Of a stretch of DNA of 64,000 nt, positions 32,853 to 42,609 are shown piece after piece. The notes beneath the pieces are model-generated. The model was not told the DNA's origin. It searched no databases and saw only the letters and a list, made by a program, of their open reading frames with translations. Position 1 is the stretch's first letter; every line of letters begins with the position of its first letter. The translations under genes were made by a program, and so were the position numbers. This DNA is from Mumia quercus (GTDB taxonomy: Bacteria > Actinomycetota > Actinomycetes > Propionibacteriales > Nocardioidaceae), in the NCBI RefSeq assembly GCF_025506335.1, contig NZ_JANZYO010000006.1, positions 40,349-104,348 of the forward strand, read 5' to 3'.

Positions 32853-34961
32853 TCAGGCGCGCAGGGCGCGGCGCAGGAAGTCCACCTGCAGCTTGGCGAG
32901 GTTCTCGGCGACGACCTCCTGCGGCGTCATGTGCGTGACCCCGGTCAGCGGCAGCACGCTGTGCGGCTTGCCGGCGGCCAGCAGCGCCGACGACAGCTGC
33001 AGCGAGTGCGCGACGACGACGTTGTCGTCCACCATGCCGTGGACGATCATCAGCGGCGGCAGCTCGACGTCGGGGTCGATGCCGACCAGCAGGGAGTTCG
33101 CGTCGTAGACCTCGGGCTGCTCGTCGGGGTGCCCGAGGTAGCGCTCGGTGTAGAAGGTGTCGTAGAGGCGCATCTCGGTGACCGGCGCGCCCGCGACCGC
33201 GGCGTGGAACACGTCGGGTCGGCGCATGACCGCCATCGCCGACAGGTAGCCGCCGTACGACCAGCCCATGATCCCGACGCGTGACGGGTCGACGTCCTTC
33301 CCGTACTTGTCCGCGACCGCCTCGAGCGCGGTCACCTGGTCCTCGAGCGTGACGCCGAAGTCGTCGCGGATCGCGCGGTCCCACGCGCGACCGCGTCCGG
33401 GCGTGCCACGCCCGTCGGCGATGACGACGCAGAAGCCCTGGTCGGCGATCCACTGCGCCTCGAGGTACGCCTTGGCGGAGTGGAGGACGCGCTGCGCGTG
33501 CGGGCCGCCGTACGGGTTCATGAGGATCGGGAGTCCCGCCACGTTGCCGTGCTCGTGGCCACGGGGGAACACGACCGCCGTACGGATGCCCTCCTCGCCG
33601 GCCTCCAGGAACCGCACCTCCGGGTGGAGCCCGGGGTGCAGCCCGTGCGTGGCGACGTTGCCGACCGTCTGCCCACGGCGCATCACGGTGATCGTCGGGA
33701 AGGGCGACTCCATGCCGGCGCGGACGCGCACGGCGGTGCCGCCGCGCTCGATGCCGCTCCACACGCCCGGGCCCTCCGAGAGCGCGACCGTGTCGCCGTC
33801 GTACCCGACGGCGTAGAGATGGATCTGCGTCGGGTCCTCCGACGCGGTCACGATCGCTCCCTCCGCGCCGAGCGAGACGACCGAGCGGATCTGGACGCCG
33901 GCGGGCGAGACCGGCTCGCCGTCGACGAACAACGTCTTGGTGTCGTGGTGGTCCTCGAGGGTGACGAGGCGCCCGCCCGGCGCGTACGCGGGGACCCCGG
34001 GCATGACGTCGAACCACACGTCGTCGCTCTGGCCGCGCACCAGCGTCGTCTCACCGCTCTCCAGCTCGACGACGAGGACGGCCGCGTCCTTCTGGTCGCG
34101 CGACATGACCTGGATCAGCGGGTCGCCGTGGACGGTCCACGAGACGCGGGTGAGGTACGGGAAGCGCTCGCGGTCCCACACGACCTCCGTGCGGGTGCCG
34201 TCGAGGCGCACGTGCCACAGCGAGACGAGCGCGTCCGCGGTGCCGGCAGCGGGGTAGCGGTGCTCGACCGGCGCCTTCGCCGGATCCGCCGGGTCGGCGA
34301 CGTACCAGGTCGCGACCGGCGACTCGTCGTAGCGCTCCACGAGCAGCGACTGGCCGTCGGGCGCCCACCAGTAGCCGCGGTGGCGGTCCATCTCCTCGGC
34401 CGCCACGAACTCGGCGAGACCCCACACGACGTGGTCGCCGTCGGGCTCGGCGATCGGGTAGTCGAGCGTCCCGTCGACACCGATCACGCGCAGGGCGCCG
34501 TCGGTGGCGTACGCGACGCGGCGCCCCGTCGGGTCCACGCGCGGGTCGACCGCCGAGCCCGCGGTCGGCAGCGCGGTGGCGCCGGCCGACCGGGTGCGGC
34601 AGACCCAGACCTTGCCCGACAGCGCGAACGTCGCGATCTCGCAGGCGTCGTCCATCGCGTACGCGACGATGCCGGCGGCAGACTCGCGGCTGCGCTCGCG
34701 CCGGGCCCGCTCCTCGGGAGAGAGCTGCTCGTCACCGCCACCGAGCAGCGCTGCGGCGTCGACGAGGCACGACTCCTCGCCGCTCTCGGCGTCGTACGCC
34801 CAGAGCGACCCGGTCCGCGTCTGCCCGTCCGGGGTCCGCACGAAGAAGACGCGGGACCCGTCCGGGCTCACCGTCAGGTTGCGGGGGACGCCGAGCGTGA
34901 AGCGCAGCGACCGTGCTGACAGGCGCGGGAAGGACACGGACTCCGATGCGGGGGAGGTCAT
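32853..34961 (-). CDS. S9 prolyl oligopeptidase / dipeptidyl peptidase IV-like
   Basis: A 702-residue peptidase with an N-terminal beta-propeller (DPPIV N domain, about 60-440) and a C-terminal alpha/beta hydrolase. The nucleophile is S568 in GWSYGGY, the Asp is in HGMVDDNV and the His in GVTHM. A substrate-gating EE-like pair may be VAAEEMDRHRGYWWAPDG (about 187-204), which matches the DPP4 glutamate motif for N-terminal binding. It should remove dipeptides with Pro or Ala at the second position. There is no signal peptide, so it is cytoplasmic. Confidence 0.9.
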   Translation of the reverse strand: MTSPASESVSFPRLSARSLRFTLGVPRNLTVSPDGSRVFFVRTPDGQTRTGSLWAYDAESGEESCLVDAAALLGGGDEQLSPEERARRERSRESAAGIVAYAMDDACEIATFALSGKVWVCRTRSAGATALPTAGSAVDPRVDPTGRRVAYATDGALRVIGVDGTLDYPIAEPDGDHVVWGLAEFVAAEEMDRHRGYWWAPDGQSLLVERYDESPVATWYVADPADPAKAPVEHRYPAAGTADALVSLWHVRLDGTRTEVVWDRERFPYLTRVSWTVHGDPLIQVMSRDQKDAAVLVVELESGETTLVRGQSDDVWFDVMPGVPAYAPGGRLVTLEDHHDTKTLFVDGEPVSPAGVQIRSVVSLGAEGAIVTASEDPTQIHLYAVGYDGDTVALSEGPGVWSGIERGGTAVRVRAGMESPFPTITVMRRGQTVGNVATHGLHPGLHPEVRFLEAGEEGIRTAVVFPRGHEHGNVAGLPILMNPYGGPHAQRVLHSAKAYLEAQWIADQGFCVVIADGRGTPGRGRAWDRAIRDDFGVTLEDQVTALEAVADKYGKDVDPSRVGIMGWSYGGYLSAMAVMRRPDVFHAAVAGAPVTEMRLYDTFYTERYLGHPDEQPEVYDANSLLVGIDPDVELPPLMIVHGMVDDNVVVAHSLQLSSALLAAGKPHSVLPLTGVTHMTPQEVVAENLAKLQVDFLRRALRA

Positions 34962-34990
34962 GCCCCCGAGCGTATCGAGGCGGAGCCTCC

Positions 34991-36154
34991 TCAGGGGGCG
35001 GAGGCGTCGCTCGTCGGGTCGATCAGGATCTTCGCGTGACGGTCGGGGTCACCCAGCGCGTCGAAGGCGGACGGGACGCCGGCGAGCCCGACGGTGCCGG
35101 TCAGCAGCGGCGAGGGGTCGACGGTGCCGTCGGCGATCATCTGCAGCGTCTCGTAGAACTCGTCCGGCCCGTAGGCGAACACGAACCGCAGGTCGATCTC
35201 CTTGTTGATCGCCATCGACGGCCGGAAGGTGTCGGCCTCCATGCACACGCCGACGACCACGACCCGCGACAGAAGCGGTGCGTGCGAGACGACGTCCTCG
35301 ATCATCCCGGGCGTCCCGACGCACTCGAAGACGACCGGGCCGCGAGGTGTCGCCCCGACCTTCTCTGCGGCGCGCATCACCCGCCACCACGGCAGCCCCG
35401 GGACGCGCCGCAACGTCTTGAGCGTCGAGAGGCCGAGCTCCATCAGGCTCGGTGCCGTCCGCAGGTGCCCCCGCCGCTCGCCGTACGCCGTCCACGGAGA
35501 CTGCGTACGGGGGTCGACGACGATGTCGGCGCCGCAGGCGCGGGCGAGGGCGCGCCGGCCGGGGGCGAGGTCGCTGGCGACGACGGTACGGACGCCGGCC
35601 GCCTTGAGCATGAGGATGACGGCGAGCCCGATCGGGCCGCACCCGATGACGAGCGCGACCTCCTTCTTGCCGATCTGCGCGCGCCGCACCGCATGGTGGG
35701 CCACGGCCAGCGGCTCCGTGGTCGCTGCGTGGTCGTCGCTGACGCCGTCGGGGACACGCAGGGTCATCGCCTCGGTGACGAGCATCCGCTCGGCGTACCC
35801 GCCGGGCGCGCGGACGGAGAGCCCGGTCAGGTGCACCCCGTCCTCCTGCTCCAGCACCGGGAGCGAGACCACGCGCGTGCCCACCGGCCACGCCTTGCGG
35901 CACCCCGGCCCGTACGCCAGGACGCGTCCGACGAACTCGTGACCCATCACCACCGACTGCGACGACCGCATGAACGCGTCGTAGCCGATCTCGGCGGCGC
36001 CGTCGGCCGTCAGGTCGCTGTGCGTACGGGCGTGCAGGTCGGAGCCGCAGATCCCGCAGCGGGTGACCTCGATGAGGACCTGTCCACGCCCGGGGACCGG
36101 GTCGGGCACGTCCTCGAGCGCGAGCCGGCCCTCGTGGCAGGTGACCGCCTTCAT
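34991..36154 (-). CDS. zinc-dependent alcohol dehydrogenase
   Basis: A 387-residue MDR-superfamily enzyme. The catalytic zinc region reads CGICGSDLHARTHSD (Cys, then an SD), followed by GHEFVGRV with the His-Glu pair. The Rossmann motif is VIGCGPIGLAVI. The second catalytic metal ligand area (EPLAVAHHAV) has E and H as usual. It lacks the four-Cys structural zinc loop of classical ADH. The ATG overlaps the upstream monooxygenase stop (ATGA), forming an operon that could oxidise an alcohol to a ketone and then insert oxygen. Substrate unknown. Confidence 0.88.
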   Translation of the reverse strand: MKAVTCHEGRLALEDVPDPVPGRGQVLIEVTRCGICGSDLHARTHSDLTADGAAEIGYDAFMRSSQSVVMGHEFVGRVLAYGPGCRKAWPVGTRVVSLPVLEQEDGVHLTGLSVRAPGGYAERMLVTEAMTLRVPDGVSDDHAATTEPLAVAHHAVRRAQIGKKEVALVIGCGPIGLAVILMLKAAGVRTVVASDLAPGRRALARACGADIVVDPRTQSPWTAYGERRGHLRTAPSLMELGLSTLKTLRRVPGLPWWRVMRAAEKVGATPRGPVVFECVGTPGMIEDVVSHAPLLSRVVVVGVCMEADTFRPSMAINKEIDLRFVFAYGPDEFYETLQMIADGTVDPSPLLTGTVGLAGVPSAFDALGDPDRHAKILIDPTSDASAP

Positions 36155-37644
36155 GCCGTCGCTCCCGTCTGCGCGCCGCTCGCCCGGCGGGCGCGCGACG
36201 AGGTCCACCGCAGGCCGTCGTCGAGGTTCGCGCGGTTCGTGCTCCACGCGTCGACCACGACGTTCTGCTTCATCGCCCACGGGTACGAGGCGACCGCGCG
36301 CGGCTGCAGGTGCTCGCCGCGCCGGATGTATCCCGAGTCCATGTCGAAGAGCGGGCGCGACTCGGGGCTGCCGTCCATCACCGGGGTCACGGTGTCGGCG
36401 CCCGAACGGTCGAGTCGGTCGAGGATCCGGCACAGGAGGCGGGCGGTCATGTCCGAGCGCATCGTCCACGAGAGGTTGACGTAGCCGATGCAGAAGGAGA
36501 GGTTCGGGACGCCGCTGAGCATCGTCGCGCGGTACGCGTAGGTCTGCGCCGGGTCCACCGCGGCGCCGTCCACGCTGACGGTCGCGCCGCCGAGCAGCTG
36601 GAGCGACAGGCCGGTGGCGGTGACGACGACGTCAGCCTCGAGGATGCGGCCGTCGGTCAGCCGGACACCGTTCTCCACGAACCGGTCGATGTGCGCGGTC
36701 ACCACCGACGCCGAGCCGTCGCGCACCGCCTGGAAGAGGTCGCCGCCCGGCGAGATGCACAGGCGCTGGTCCCACGGCGCGTACGGGGGCGCGAAGTGCT
36801 CGTCGACGACCGCCTCCGAGCCGACGGCGGCGACCGCACCCTTGCGCAGCAACGACGCCATCTGGGTCGGGAGGCGACGGCACGCCTGGTAGAGCCCCCA
36901 CTGCAGTGCGGTGTTCTTCGCGCGGACGGTGAGGTGGCCCGCACGCGGCGGGAGGGCCTTGCGGATCGCGTTGCCGACCACGTCGGTCTTGGGCTGGGCG
37001 AGGACGTACGACGGGGTGCGCTGGAGCATCGTGACGTGCGCGGCGTCGCGTGCCAGGGCCGGCACCAGCGTGATGGCGGTCGCGCCGCTGCCGATGACGA
37101 CGACCCTCTTGCCCGTGCAGTCGAGGTCGCCCGGCCAGAACTGCGGGTGGACGAGGGCGCCCTGGAAGTCCTCGACGCCGGCGAACGCGGGGTCGTACGG
37201 GCGCTCGTAGTCGTAGTAGCCGCTGCAGAAGGACACCCACCGCGCCTCGTACGTCTCCTCTCGCGCGTCGGGGCCCGTCACGACGCGGACGGTCCATCGG
37301 GCGTCCTGCGACGACCAGTCCGCGGAGACGACCTTCGTGGAGAAGCGGGTGCGATCGAGGATCCCCGTCTCGCGGGCGGTGTCCTCGAGGTAGTCGCGGA
37401 TGTCGCCGCCCTCGACGATCGAGTCGGGGCCGCGCCACGGCCGGAACGGGAACGCCAGCGTGAAGATGTCGGAGTCCGAGCGGACGCCGGGGTAGCGGAA
37501 CAGGTCCCACGTGCCGCCGATCGCCTCGCGCGCCTCCACGACCGCGTACGACAGGTGCGGGAGGCGCTCCTGGATCCGGTAGGCCGTCCCGATCCCGGAC
37601 AGCCCGGCCCCGACGATGAGGACGTCGACGCGGTGGTCGGCCAT
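36151..37644 (-). CDS. Baeyer-Villiger-type flavin monooxygenase (EthA-like)
   Basis: A 497-residue flavoprotein. The FAD-binding motif is GAGLSGIG (about 12-19). The BVMO fingerprint is FQGALVHPQFWP (FxGxxxHxxxWP) and the second Rossmann motif GSGATAITLVPA. It belongs to the EthA branch, which oxidises ketones and activates thioamides in mycobacteria. GGAG precedes ATG 37644 at a good distance. It is coupled to the alcohol dehydrogenase. It diverges from mshB. Regulator not visible nearby. Confidence 0.9.
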   Translation of the reverse strand: MADHRVDVLIVGAGLSGIGTAYRIQERLPHLSYAVVEAREAIGGTWDLFRYPGVRSDSDIFTLAFPFRPWRGPDSIVEGGDIRDYLEDTARETGILDRTRFSTKVVSADWSSQDARWTVRVVTGPDAREETYEARWVSFCSGYYDYERPYDPAFAGVEDFQGALVHPQFWPGDLDCTGKRVVVIGSGATAITLVPALARDAAHVTMLQRTPSYVLAQPKTDVVGNAIRKALPPRAGHLTVRAKNTALQWGLYQACRRLPTQMASLLRKGAVAAVGSEAVVDEHFAPPYAPWDQRLCISPGGDLFQAVRDGSASVVTAHIDRFVENGVRLTDGRILEADVVVTATGLSLQLLGGATVSVDGAAVDPAQTYAYRATMLSGVPNLSFCIGYVNLSWTMRSDMTARLLCRILDRLDRSGADTVTPVMDGSPESRPLFDMDSGYIRRGEHLQPRAVASYPWAMKQNVVVDAWSTNRANLDDGLRWTSSRARRASGAQTGATA

Positions 37645-37773
37645 GGTGGTCTCCTTCAACGCTCTCGTGACGTGCCGCCCCTCGATTGTGACGCGGGACA
37701 CGTGCAGGTGGGCTGACTCTAGGCGACGAGAAACAAGGCGAGACCCTGCGGGCGCCTCGGTAGGCTGGTCGGC

Positions 37774-38688
37774 ATGCCTGACAACCTGGCGGACCGCCGC
37801 CTGCTCCTCGTGCACGCGCACCCCGACGACGAGACGATCGCGACCGGCGCGACGATGGCGAAGTACGCCGCCGAGGGCGCCCACGTCACCCTCGTGACCT
37901 GCACGCTCGGCGAGGAGGGTGAGGTCCTGGTCCCGGAGCTGGCCCACCTGGCCTCCGACCGCGAGGACCGGCTCGGCGAGCACCGCATCACCGAGCGCGA
38001 CGACGCGATGAAGGCGCTCGGGATCACCGACGCCCGCTGGCTCGGCGGGCAGGGCACCTACCGCGACTCCGGCATGGTCTGGTCGGAGACGGGCGCCGCC
38101 ACCGTCGCACCGGACGTGCCGCCGAACGCGTTCTGGCTCGCCGACCTCCGCGAGGCCGCCGACCACCTCGTCGCCGTCATCCGCGAGGTGCGCCCGCAGG
38201 TGCTCCTCACCTACGACGACTTCGGTAACTACGGGCATCCCGACCACGTGCAGGCGCACCGGGTCGCGACGTACGCGGTGGCGCTCGCCGCCGTGCCGTC
38301 GTACCGCACCGACCTGGGCGAGGCCTGGGACGTCGCGAAGGTGTACTGGACGGCGCAGTCGGAGTCGTGGCTGCGCGAAGGGCTGCGGCGCCTGAGGGCG
38401 GCCGGCGACCACACCACGTTCGAGGGCATGGACCCCGACGGCGACCTCTCCTTCATGGCTGTCCCGGACTCGATGATCGCCGCGGTCGTGAAGGCCGACG
38501 AGTTCGCCGAGGCCAAGCTCGAGGCGATGCGGGCGTACCCGACCCAGATCCAGGTCGACAGCCCCTTCTTCGCGCTGTCGAACAACCTCGGCTCGTACGT
38601 GTGGGGCACGGAGTTCTACCGGATCGCCAAGGGCACCCCGGTTCCTGATGAGGACGGGCTCGAGCGTGACCTCTTCGCGGGGACGTGA
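37774..38688 (+). CDS. mshB: mycothiol deacetylase MshB
   Basis: A 304-residue LmbE-like deacetylase with the zinc motif AHPDDE (H16, D18, D19) and the third ligand in NYGHPDH. It removes acetate from GlcNAc-Ins, the second step of mycothiol synthesis, giving GlcN-Ins. The full-length match includes the conserved TYDDFGNYGHPDHVQAHRV and the C-terminal YVWGTEFYRIAKG. Mycothiol is the major low-molecular-weight thiol of actinobacteria, so this supports the assignment of the host. The gene overlaps the next ORF by 41 bp. Confidence 0.95.
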   Translation: MPDNLADRRLLLVHAHPDDETIATGATMAKYAAEGAHVTLVTCTLGEEGEVLVPELAHLASDREDRLGEHRITERDDAMKALGITDARWLGGQGTYRDSGMVWSETGAATVAPDVPPNAFWLADLREAADHLVAVIREVRPQVLLTYDDFGNYGHPDHVQAHRVATYAVALAAVPSYRTDLGEAWDVAKVYWTAQSESWLREGLRRLRAAGDHTTFEGMDPDGDLSFMAVPDSMIAAVVKADEFAEAKLEAMRAYPTQIQVDSPFFALSNNLGSYVWGTEFYRIAKGTPVPDEDGLERDLFAGT

Positions 38689-39076
38689 GCGCGCGAGGCC
38701 GCTCGGCTACGTCGGTGCGGCCCTGCTCGGCGCCGTCCTGGCCGTCGCCGGTCTCGCCGTCTACCGGCACGTCGACCTCCGCGTGCCGTGGGGTCTGCTC
38801 CTCGCCCTCGCGGCGACGTACGCAGCGACCCGCGCCGCCGGCATCCTCGGCGGGCGGGCTGCTGCGGTCGCCCTCGCTGCCGGGTATGGCGCGGTGCTCG
38901 TGCTCACCATGTCGCGGCGTGCCGAGGGCGACTACCTCGTGGCGGCCGACGCGCTCGGTTACGCGTACCTTCTGGGGGCCATCGTGGTGCTCGGCATCGG
39001 TGTGGTCGTCTCGGTGAGCGGCGCGCGTCACACCGTCCCCGATCCCGCGGGTCGTCCCCGTACCCTGGGCTCGTGA
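38648..39076 (+). CDS. DUF6113-like small membrane protein
   Basis: A 142-residue protein with four TM segments (about 23-40, 48-65, 70-88, 102-125) and short ends. It lies directly behind mshB, as DUF6113 genes do in other actinobacteria. ATG 38648 overlaps mshB by 41 bp; a later start near 38684 would reduce the overlap and lose only polar residues. The stop overlaps the next gene by 4 bp. Function unknown; the operon link to mycothiol synthesis is positional only. Confidence 0.65.
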   Translation: MRTGSSVTSSRGRERARPLGYVGAALLGAVLAVAGLAVYRHVDLRVPWGLLLALAATYAATRAAGILGGRAAAVALAAGYGAVLVLTMSRRAEGDYLVAADALGYAYLLGAIVVLGIGVVVSVSGARHTVPDPAGRPRTLGS

Positions 39077-39681
39077 GTTCTGCGCAGCCGCTCGACCCCG
39101 CCACGTCGCGCGCCTTCCGAGACGTGCTCGGACGGTTCGCCAGCGGCGTGACCGTGGCGACGACCGTCGTCGACGGGGTCGACCACGCGATGACGGCGAG
39201 CGCCTTCTGCTCGGTCTCGCTCGACCCGCCGCTCGTGCTGGTCGTCGTCGACCGGCGCAACCGCTTCCACGACGCGGTCCTCGCCTCCGGCACCTGGGGC
39301 GTCTCGGTGCTCTCAGAGGACGGTCAGGACGACGCGTCGTGGCTCGCCCGACGCGGACGGCCGCTGGAGGACCAGCTCGACCGCGTGCCTCACCGACGTG
39401 GCGCGAGGACGGGAGCGGCGCTGCTCGAGCGGGCGATCGCCTGGCTGGAGTGCCGCACCTGGCAGACCTACGACGGCGGTGACCACACGATCGTCGTCGG
39501 GGAGGTGGTCGACGCGTCCGTGCGCGCCGACGCGAACACCTCACCGTCGGGCGGCACGGGTTTTGAAGAGTCCCGCCTCGGGGAGCCGCTGCTCTACTAC
39601 CGTTCGCACTACGGTGCGCTCGTGCGCTCTCCTGAGAGCGAGAAGAACTCAGGCCCGTCCCCGGTCCAGCAGCAGCACTGA
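39073..39681 (+). CDS. flavin reductase family protein (FMN-binding)
   Basis: A 202-residue flavin reductase of the HpaC-like split-barrel type. It shows the N-terminal FASGVTVATTVVDGVDHAMT and ASAFCSVSLDPPLVLVVV motifs that form the flavin site. The C-terminal LLYYRSHYGAL is a family hallmark. It supplies reduced FMN to a partner monooxygenase or reduces a substrate directly. It starts at GTG 39073 in a GTGA overlap, so it is in the mshB operon. No partner monooxygenase is adjacent (the BVMO at 36151 binds its own FAD). Confidence 0.87.
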   Translation: MSSAQPLDPATSRAFRDVLGRFASGVTVATTVVDGVDHAMTASAFCSVSLDPPLVLVVVDRRNRFHDAVLASGTWGVSVLSEDGQDDASWLARRGRPLEDQLDRVPHRRGARTGAALLERAIAWLECRTWQTYDGGDHTIVVGEVVDASVRADANTSPSGGTGFEESRLGEPLLYYRSHYGALVRSPESEKNSGPSPVQQQH

Positions 39682-39718
39682 GCAGGCCACGCAAAACCCC
39701 TGACCTTCTGAGGAACCC

Positions 39719-41491
39719 ATGGCTCCGACCCCCACGCTCTCCGAGCAGGGCCCGATGTTCGCCGAGCAGCGCAACGCGCGAGGCAACCGCATCGCGCTCC
39801 TCGTGCTCGGCGTCGTCGTCCTGCTCGTCTCCGGCGTCTACCTCGCTCTCCACTTCGCGACCTCGGACAAGCTTCCGGCGGGGACGACCATCGGCGGCAT
39901 CGACGTCGGCATGTCCTCGATCGACGATGCGCGCGACACGCTCACCAAGGAGCTCGCCGCGCCCGCGAAGGAGCCGGTGCGCATCGTCCGGGGCAAGAAG
40001 ACCTTCGAGCTGACGCCCGAGGAGGCGGGGGTGGCGGTCGACGTCGACGCCTCCATCGCGCAGACCGGGGCCGACACGTCCGTCTGGAACCCGTTCACGA
40101 TGCTCGACATCCTCCTCGGGGAGGAGGCCTACCCGGTCGCGCTGGACGTCGACGAGAGCACGCTGTCGTCGGCCGTCGCGTCGATCGCCGACGACACCGA
40201 CCGCGAGGTCGCCGAGGGGCGCATCGACTTCCCGGACGCCAAGCCCGAGGTGTCGGAGCCGAAGGCCGGCCGCGCCGTCGACCAGGAGGCCACCGCGGCC
40301 CTCGTACGCGACTCCTACCCGCTGAAGCACACGGACCTGAAGCTCCCGGTCGACCCGGTCGAGCCCTCGGTCAGCAGCGACGAGATCGCGGCCGCGGTCT
40401 CCGAGATCGCCGAGCCGGCGATCTCGGCTCCCGTGACGATCGTCGCCGGTGACAAGACCGCCGATCTGGAGCCCGAGGACTTCGCACCCGCGCTGTCGGT
40501 GCAGGTCGAGGACGGGGAGCTCGCGCCGGTGGTGGATCCCAAGAAGCTCGCGGAGCCCCTGTCCGAGGCGACCAAGGAGATCGGCACGCCGGCCAAGGAC
40601 GCGACGGTCGTGATCCGCAGCGGCAAGCCCGTGGTCGTCCCGGGGAAGTCGGGCGTCGGGGTGGTGCCCTCCGAGGTGGCCACCAAGATCGTCCCGGTCC
40701 TGACGAAGTCCGGGGACGAGCGCACGCTCGAGGTCGAGCCGAAGAAGAAGGAGCCGGACGTCACCACGAAGGACGTCCAGAAGCTCGGGATCGTCGAGAA
40801 GGTCAGCTCCTTCACGACCAACTTCCCGTACGCCGAGTACCGCAACGTCAACCAGGGTCGCGCCGCGCAGCTGGTCAACGGCACGATCCTGGAGCCGGGA
40901 GAGACCTTCAGCTTCAACGAGACGGTCGGCGAGCGGACGGTGGCCAACGGGTTCACGACGGGCACGATGATCAGCAACGGCGTGTTCCGGGAGGATCTCG
41001 GCGGCGGTGTCTCCCAGGTCGCGACCACGCTCTACAACGCGGGGTTCTTCGCCGGTCTGGAGGACGTGACCCACAAGCCGCACAGCTTCTACATCAGCCG
41101 CTACCCGGTGGGGCGCGAGGCGACCGTCGCGTGGCCGAGCGTCGACCTGAAGTTCAAGAACACCACCGACCACGGCATCTTGATCCAGGCGTGGGTCAAC
41201 CGCAGCACGCCGGGTCGTCAGGGCTCGATGAACGTCGTGATGTGGGGCACGAAGAAGTGGGACATCAGCGCCGGGTTGTCCTCGCGGCGCAACGCCCGCT
41301 CGCCCGCGACGCGCTACGACGCCTCCGACAAGTGCGTGCCGCAGGCCGGTGTCGCCGGGTTCGACGTCGACGTCTACCGGACCTTCAAGAAGGACGGCAA
41401 GGTGGTCAAGCGCGAGACGATCACGGCCCGCTACAACGCCGCCGACAACGTCAAGTGCCAGCCGGCGCCGAAGGACGGCAAGGGCGACTGA
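39719..41491 (+). CDS. VanW family protein with peptidoglycan-binding-like repeats
   Basis: A 590-residue membrane-anchored protein. The N-terminal TM is at about 24-45 (IALLVLGVVVLLVSGVYLAL). A long acidic extracellular region holds two PG_binding_4-type modules (about 55-330). The VanW domain follows, with FNETVGERTVANGFTTGTMI (about 399-418) and LGGGVSQVATTLYNAGFFAG. YoaR-like proteins of this type associate with the cell wall; the biochemical role of VanW is unknown. A tail of about 70 residues carries two Cys that may form a disulfide. It meets the convergent GNAT gene with only 1 bp between stops. Confidence 0.85.
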   Translation: MAPTPTLSEQGPMFAEQRNARGNRIALLVLGVVVLLVSGVYLALHFATSDKLPAGTTIGGIDVGMSSIDDARDTLTKELAAPAKEPVRIVRGKKTFELTPEEAGVAVDVDASIAQTGADTSVWNPFTMLDILLGEEAYPVALDVDESTLSSAVASIADDTDREVAEGRIDFPDAKPEVSEPKAGRAVDQEATAALVRDSYPLKHTDLKLPVDPVEPSVSSDEIAAAVSEIAEPAISAPVTIVAGDKTADLEPEDFAPALSVQVEDGELAPVVDPKKLAEPLSEATKEIGTPAKDATVVIRSGKPVVVPGKSGVGVVPSEVATKIVPVLTKSGDERTLEVEPKKKEPDVTTKDVQKLGIVEKVSSFTTNFPYAEYRNVNQGRAAQLVNGTILEPGETFSFNETVGERTVANGFTTGTMISNGVFREDLGGGVSQVATTLYNAGFFAGLEDVTHKPHSFYISRYPVGREATVAWPSVDLKFKNTTDHGILIQAWVNRSTPGRQGSMNVVMWGTKKWDISAGLSSRRNARSPATRYDASDKCVPQAGVAGFDVDVYRTFKKDGKVVKRETITARYNAADNVKCQPAPKDGKGD

Positions 41492-41492
41492 G

Positions 41493-42488
41493 TCAGCCCG
41501 TCGGCGTCACGTACCGGTACGAGTGGTGCGTGACGAATCCGTACCTCGCGTAGAGCGCGAGCGCGGGGGCGTTGTGCCGCATCGTCTGCAGGTAGACCTT
41601 GTCGGCGCCCTCGTCGCGGGCCCACGTCGCGCACGCTTCCAGCAGGCGACCGGCGTGGCCGCGCCGGCGTGCGTACGTGCTGGTGTGGACGCTGGAGAGC
41701 CCCGCCCACTCGCCGGTGACGACCATCCGCGCCACGGCCTCGATGCCCTGGTCGCCCTCGACCGACGCGAAGACCACGAGCCGCGGCGACGCGAGCACGT
41801 GGCGGACGTCGTCGGCGTCGTACCCGCTCGCGTCGCGCTCGGCGGCCGTGAGCCAGGTGTCGCTCAGCGTGGGGGCGAGGCGCACCTCGGCCGGCGACTC
41901 CGGCGCGCGCGGAGCCGTGAGGACCACGTCGAGGTCGGCCACCTGCACGACGGCGTGGTCGTGGGTGCCGCCGATCCCGCGCCAGCCCGCCTCGGCGAAC
42001 CGTCCTGCCCAGACGGTGTCGTCGATGACCTGCGCCTTCGGTGCAAGCCCGTGAGCGGCGTAGAAGGCCTCGATGCGCGCCAGCGCTTCGGGGAAGTCCG
42101 TCCCTGGGTCGCCGTGCACCCCTGCCGAGTTCGCACGCCCGGTGAAGCCGCCGGAGGCGCGCAAGGTCCACTCGCCGAGCATCTCGAGGGTCCGAGGCGG
42201 CCAGCCACGGGTGCAGATCCGCGCGAGCTCCTCAGGGGAGTAGTCGAGCGCCGGGCGCGTACGGACGCGTGCGCGGCCTTCGGGGACCGCCTTGGCGGCG
42301 ACGACGGTGGACACCGCGACCTCGACCTCGGAGCCGTCGCGTCGTTCGAGCCGCAACGTCGTGCCGTCGTGCGCGAGCAGCCGGCCGATGACGTCGGTGA
42401 GCGCGGGCCCGCCGCTCGGCCCGCGCTCTCCGGGAACGGTCGACCGGATGACGACGCGCTTGCCGACGAGGTCGTCGAAACGGCTCAA
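41493..42488 (-). CDS. GNAT acetyltransferase with N-terminal extra domain
   Basis: A 331-residue protein. The N-terminal third (about 1-75) is a small beta-rich domain ([20 protein letters not shown]) not typical of GNAT enzymes. The C-terminal GNAT core has the acetyl-CoA pattern [16 protein letters not shown] (Q/R-x-x-G-x-G/A) and Y-containing LYARYGF. Similar two-domain GNAT proteins are encoded beside fdxA in other actinobacteria. The gene diverges from fdxA with 121 bp between them. Substrate unknown. Confidence 0.82.
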   Translation of the reverse strand: MSRFDDLVGKRVVIRSTVPGERGPSGGPALTDVIGRLLAHDGTTLRLERRDGSEVEVAVSTVVAAKAVPEGRARVRTRPALDYSPEELARICTRGWPPRTLEMLGEWTLRASGGFTGRANSAGVHGDPGTDFPEALARIEAFYAAHGLAPKAQVIDDTVWAGRFAEAGWRGIGGTHDHAVVQVADLDVVLTAPRAPESPAEVRLAPTLSDTWLTAAERDASGYDADDVRHVLASPRLVVFASVEGDQGIEAVARMVVTGEWAGLSSVHTSTYARRRGHAGRLLEACATWARDEGADKVYLQTMRHNAPALALYARYGFVTHHSYRYVTPTG

Positions 42489-42567
42489 GAGAGGGCTCCT
42501 GCCTGAAATTGGAACGGTGTTTCGTCTGTTAGGTGGACCTCACGACGAAGCCCTCCAGCGAGAGGGT

Positions 42568-42576
42568 GATACTAGT
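42568..42576 (+). promoter_or_regulatory. candidate extended -10 before fdxA
   Basis: TGATACTAG resembles an extended -10 (TG-N-TANNNT). It lies 34 bp before the fdxA GTG in an AT-richer stretch. No convincing -35 is evident. A GAAGGAG ribosome-binding site follows at 42593-42599. Confidence 0.35.
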
Positions 42577-42609
42577 TCTGAAAAGGTCGATCGAAGGAGT
42601 GGACCCCTC

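Noticed and set aside
42500-42609. ECF promoter GGAAC upstream of fdxA
   Set aside because: GGAACG at about 42512 has no properly spaced GTT/CGTC partner (too close to the next GTT), so I did not call it.
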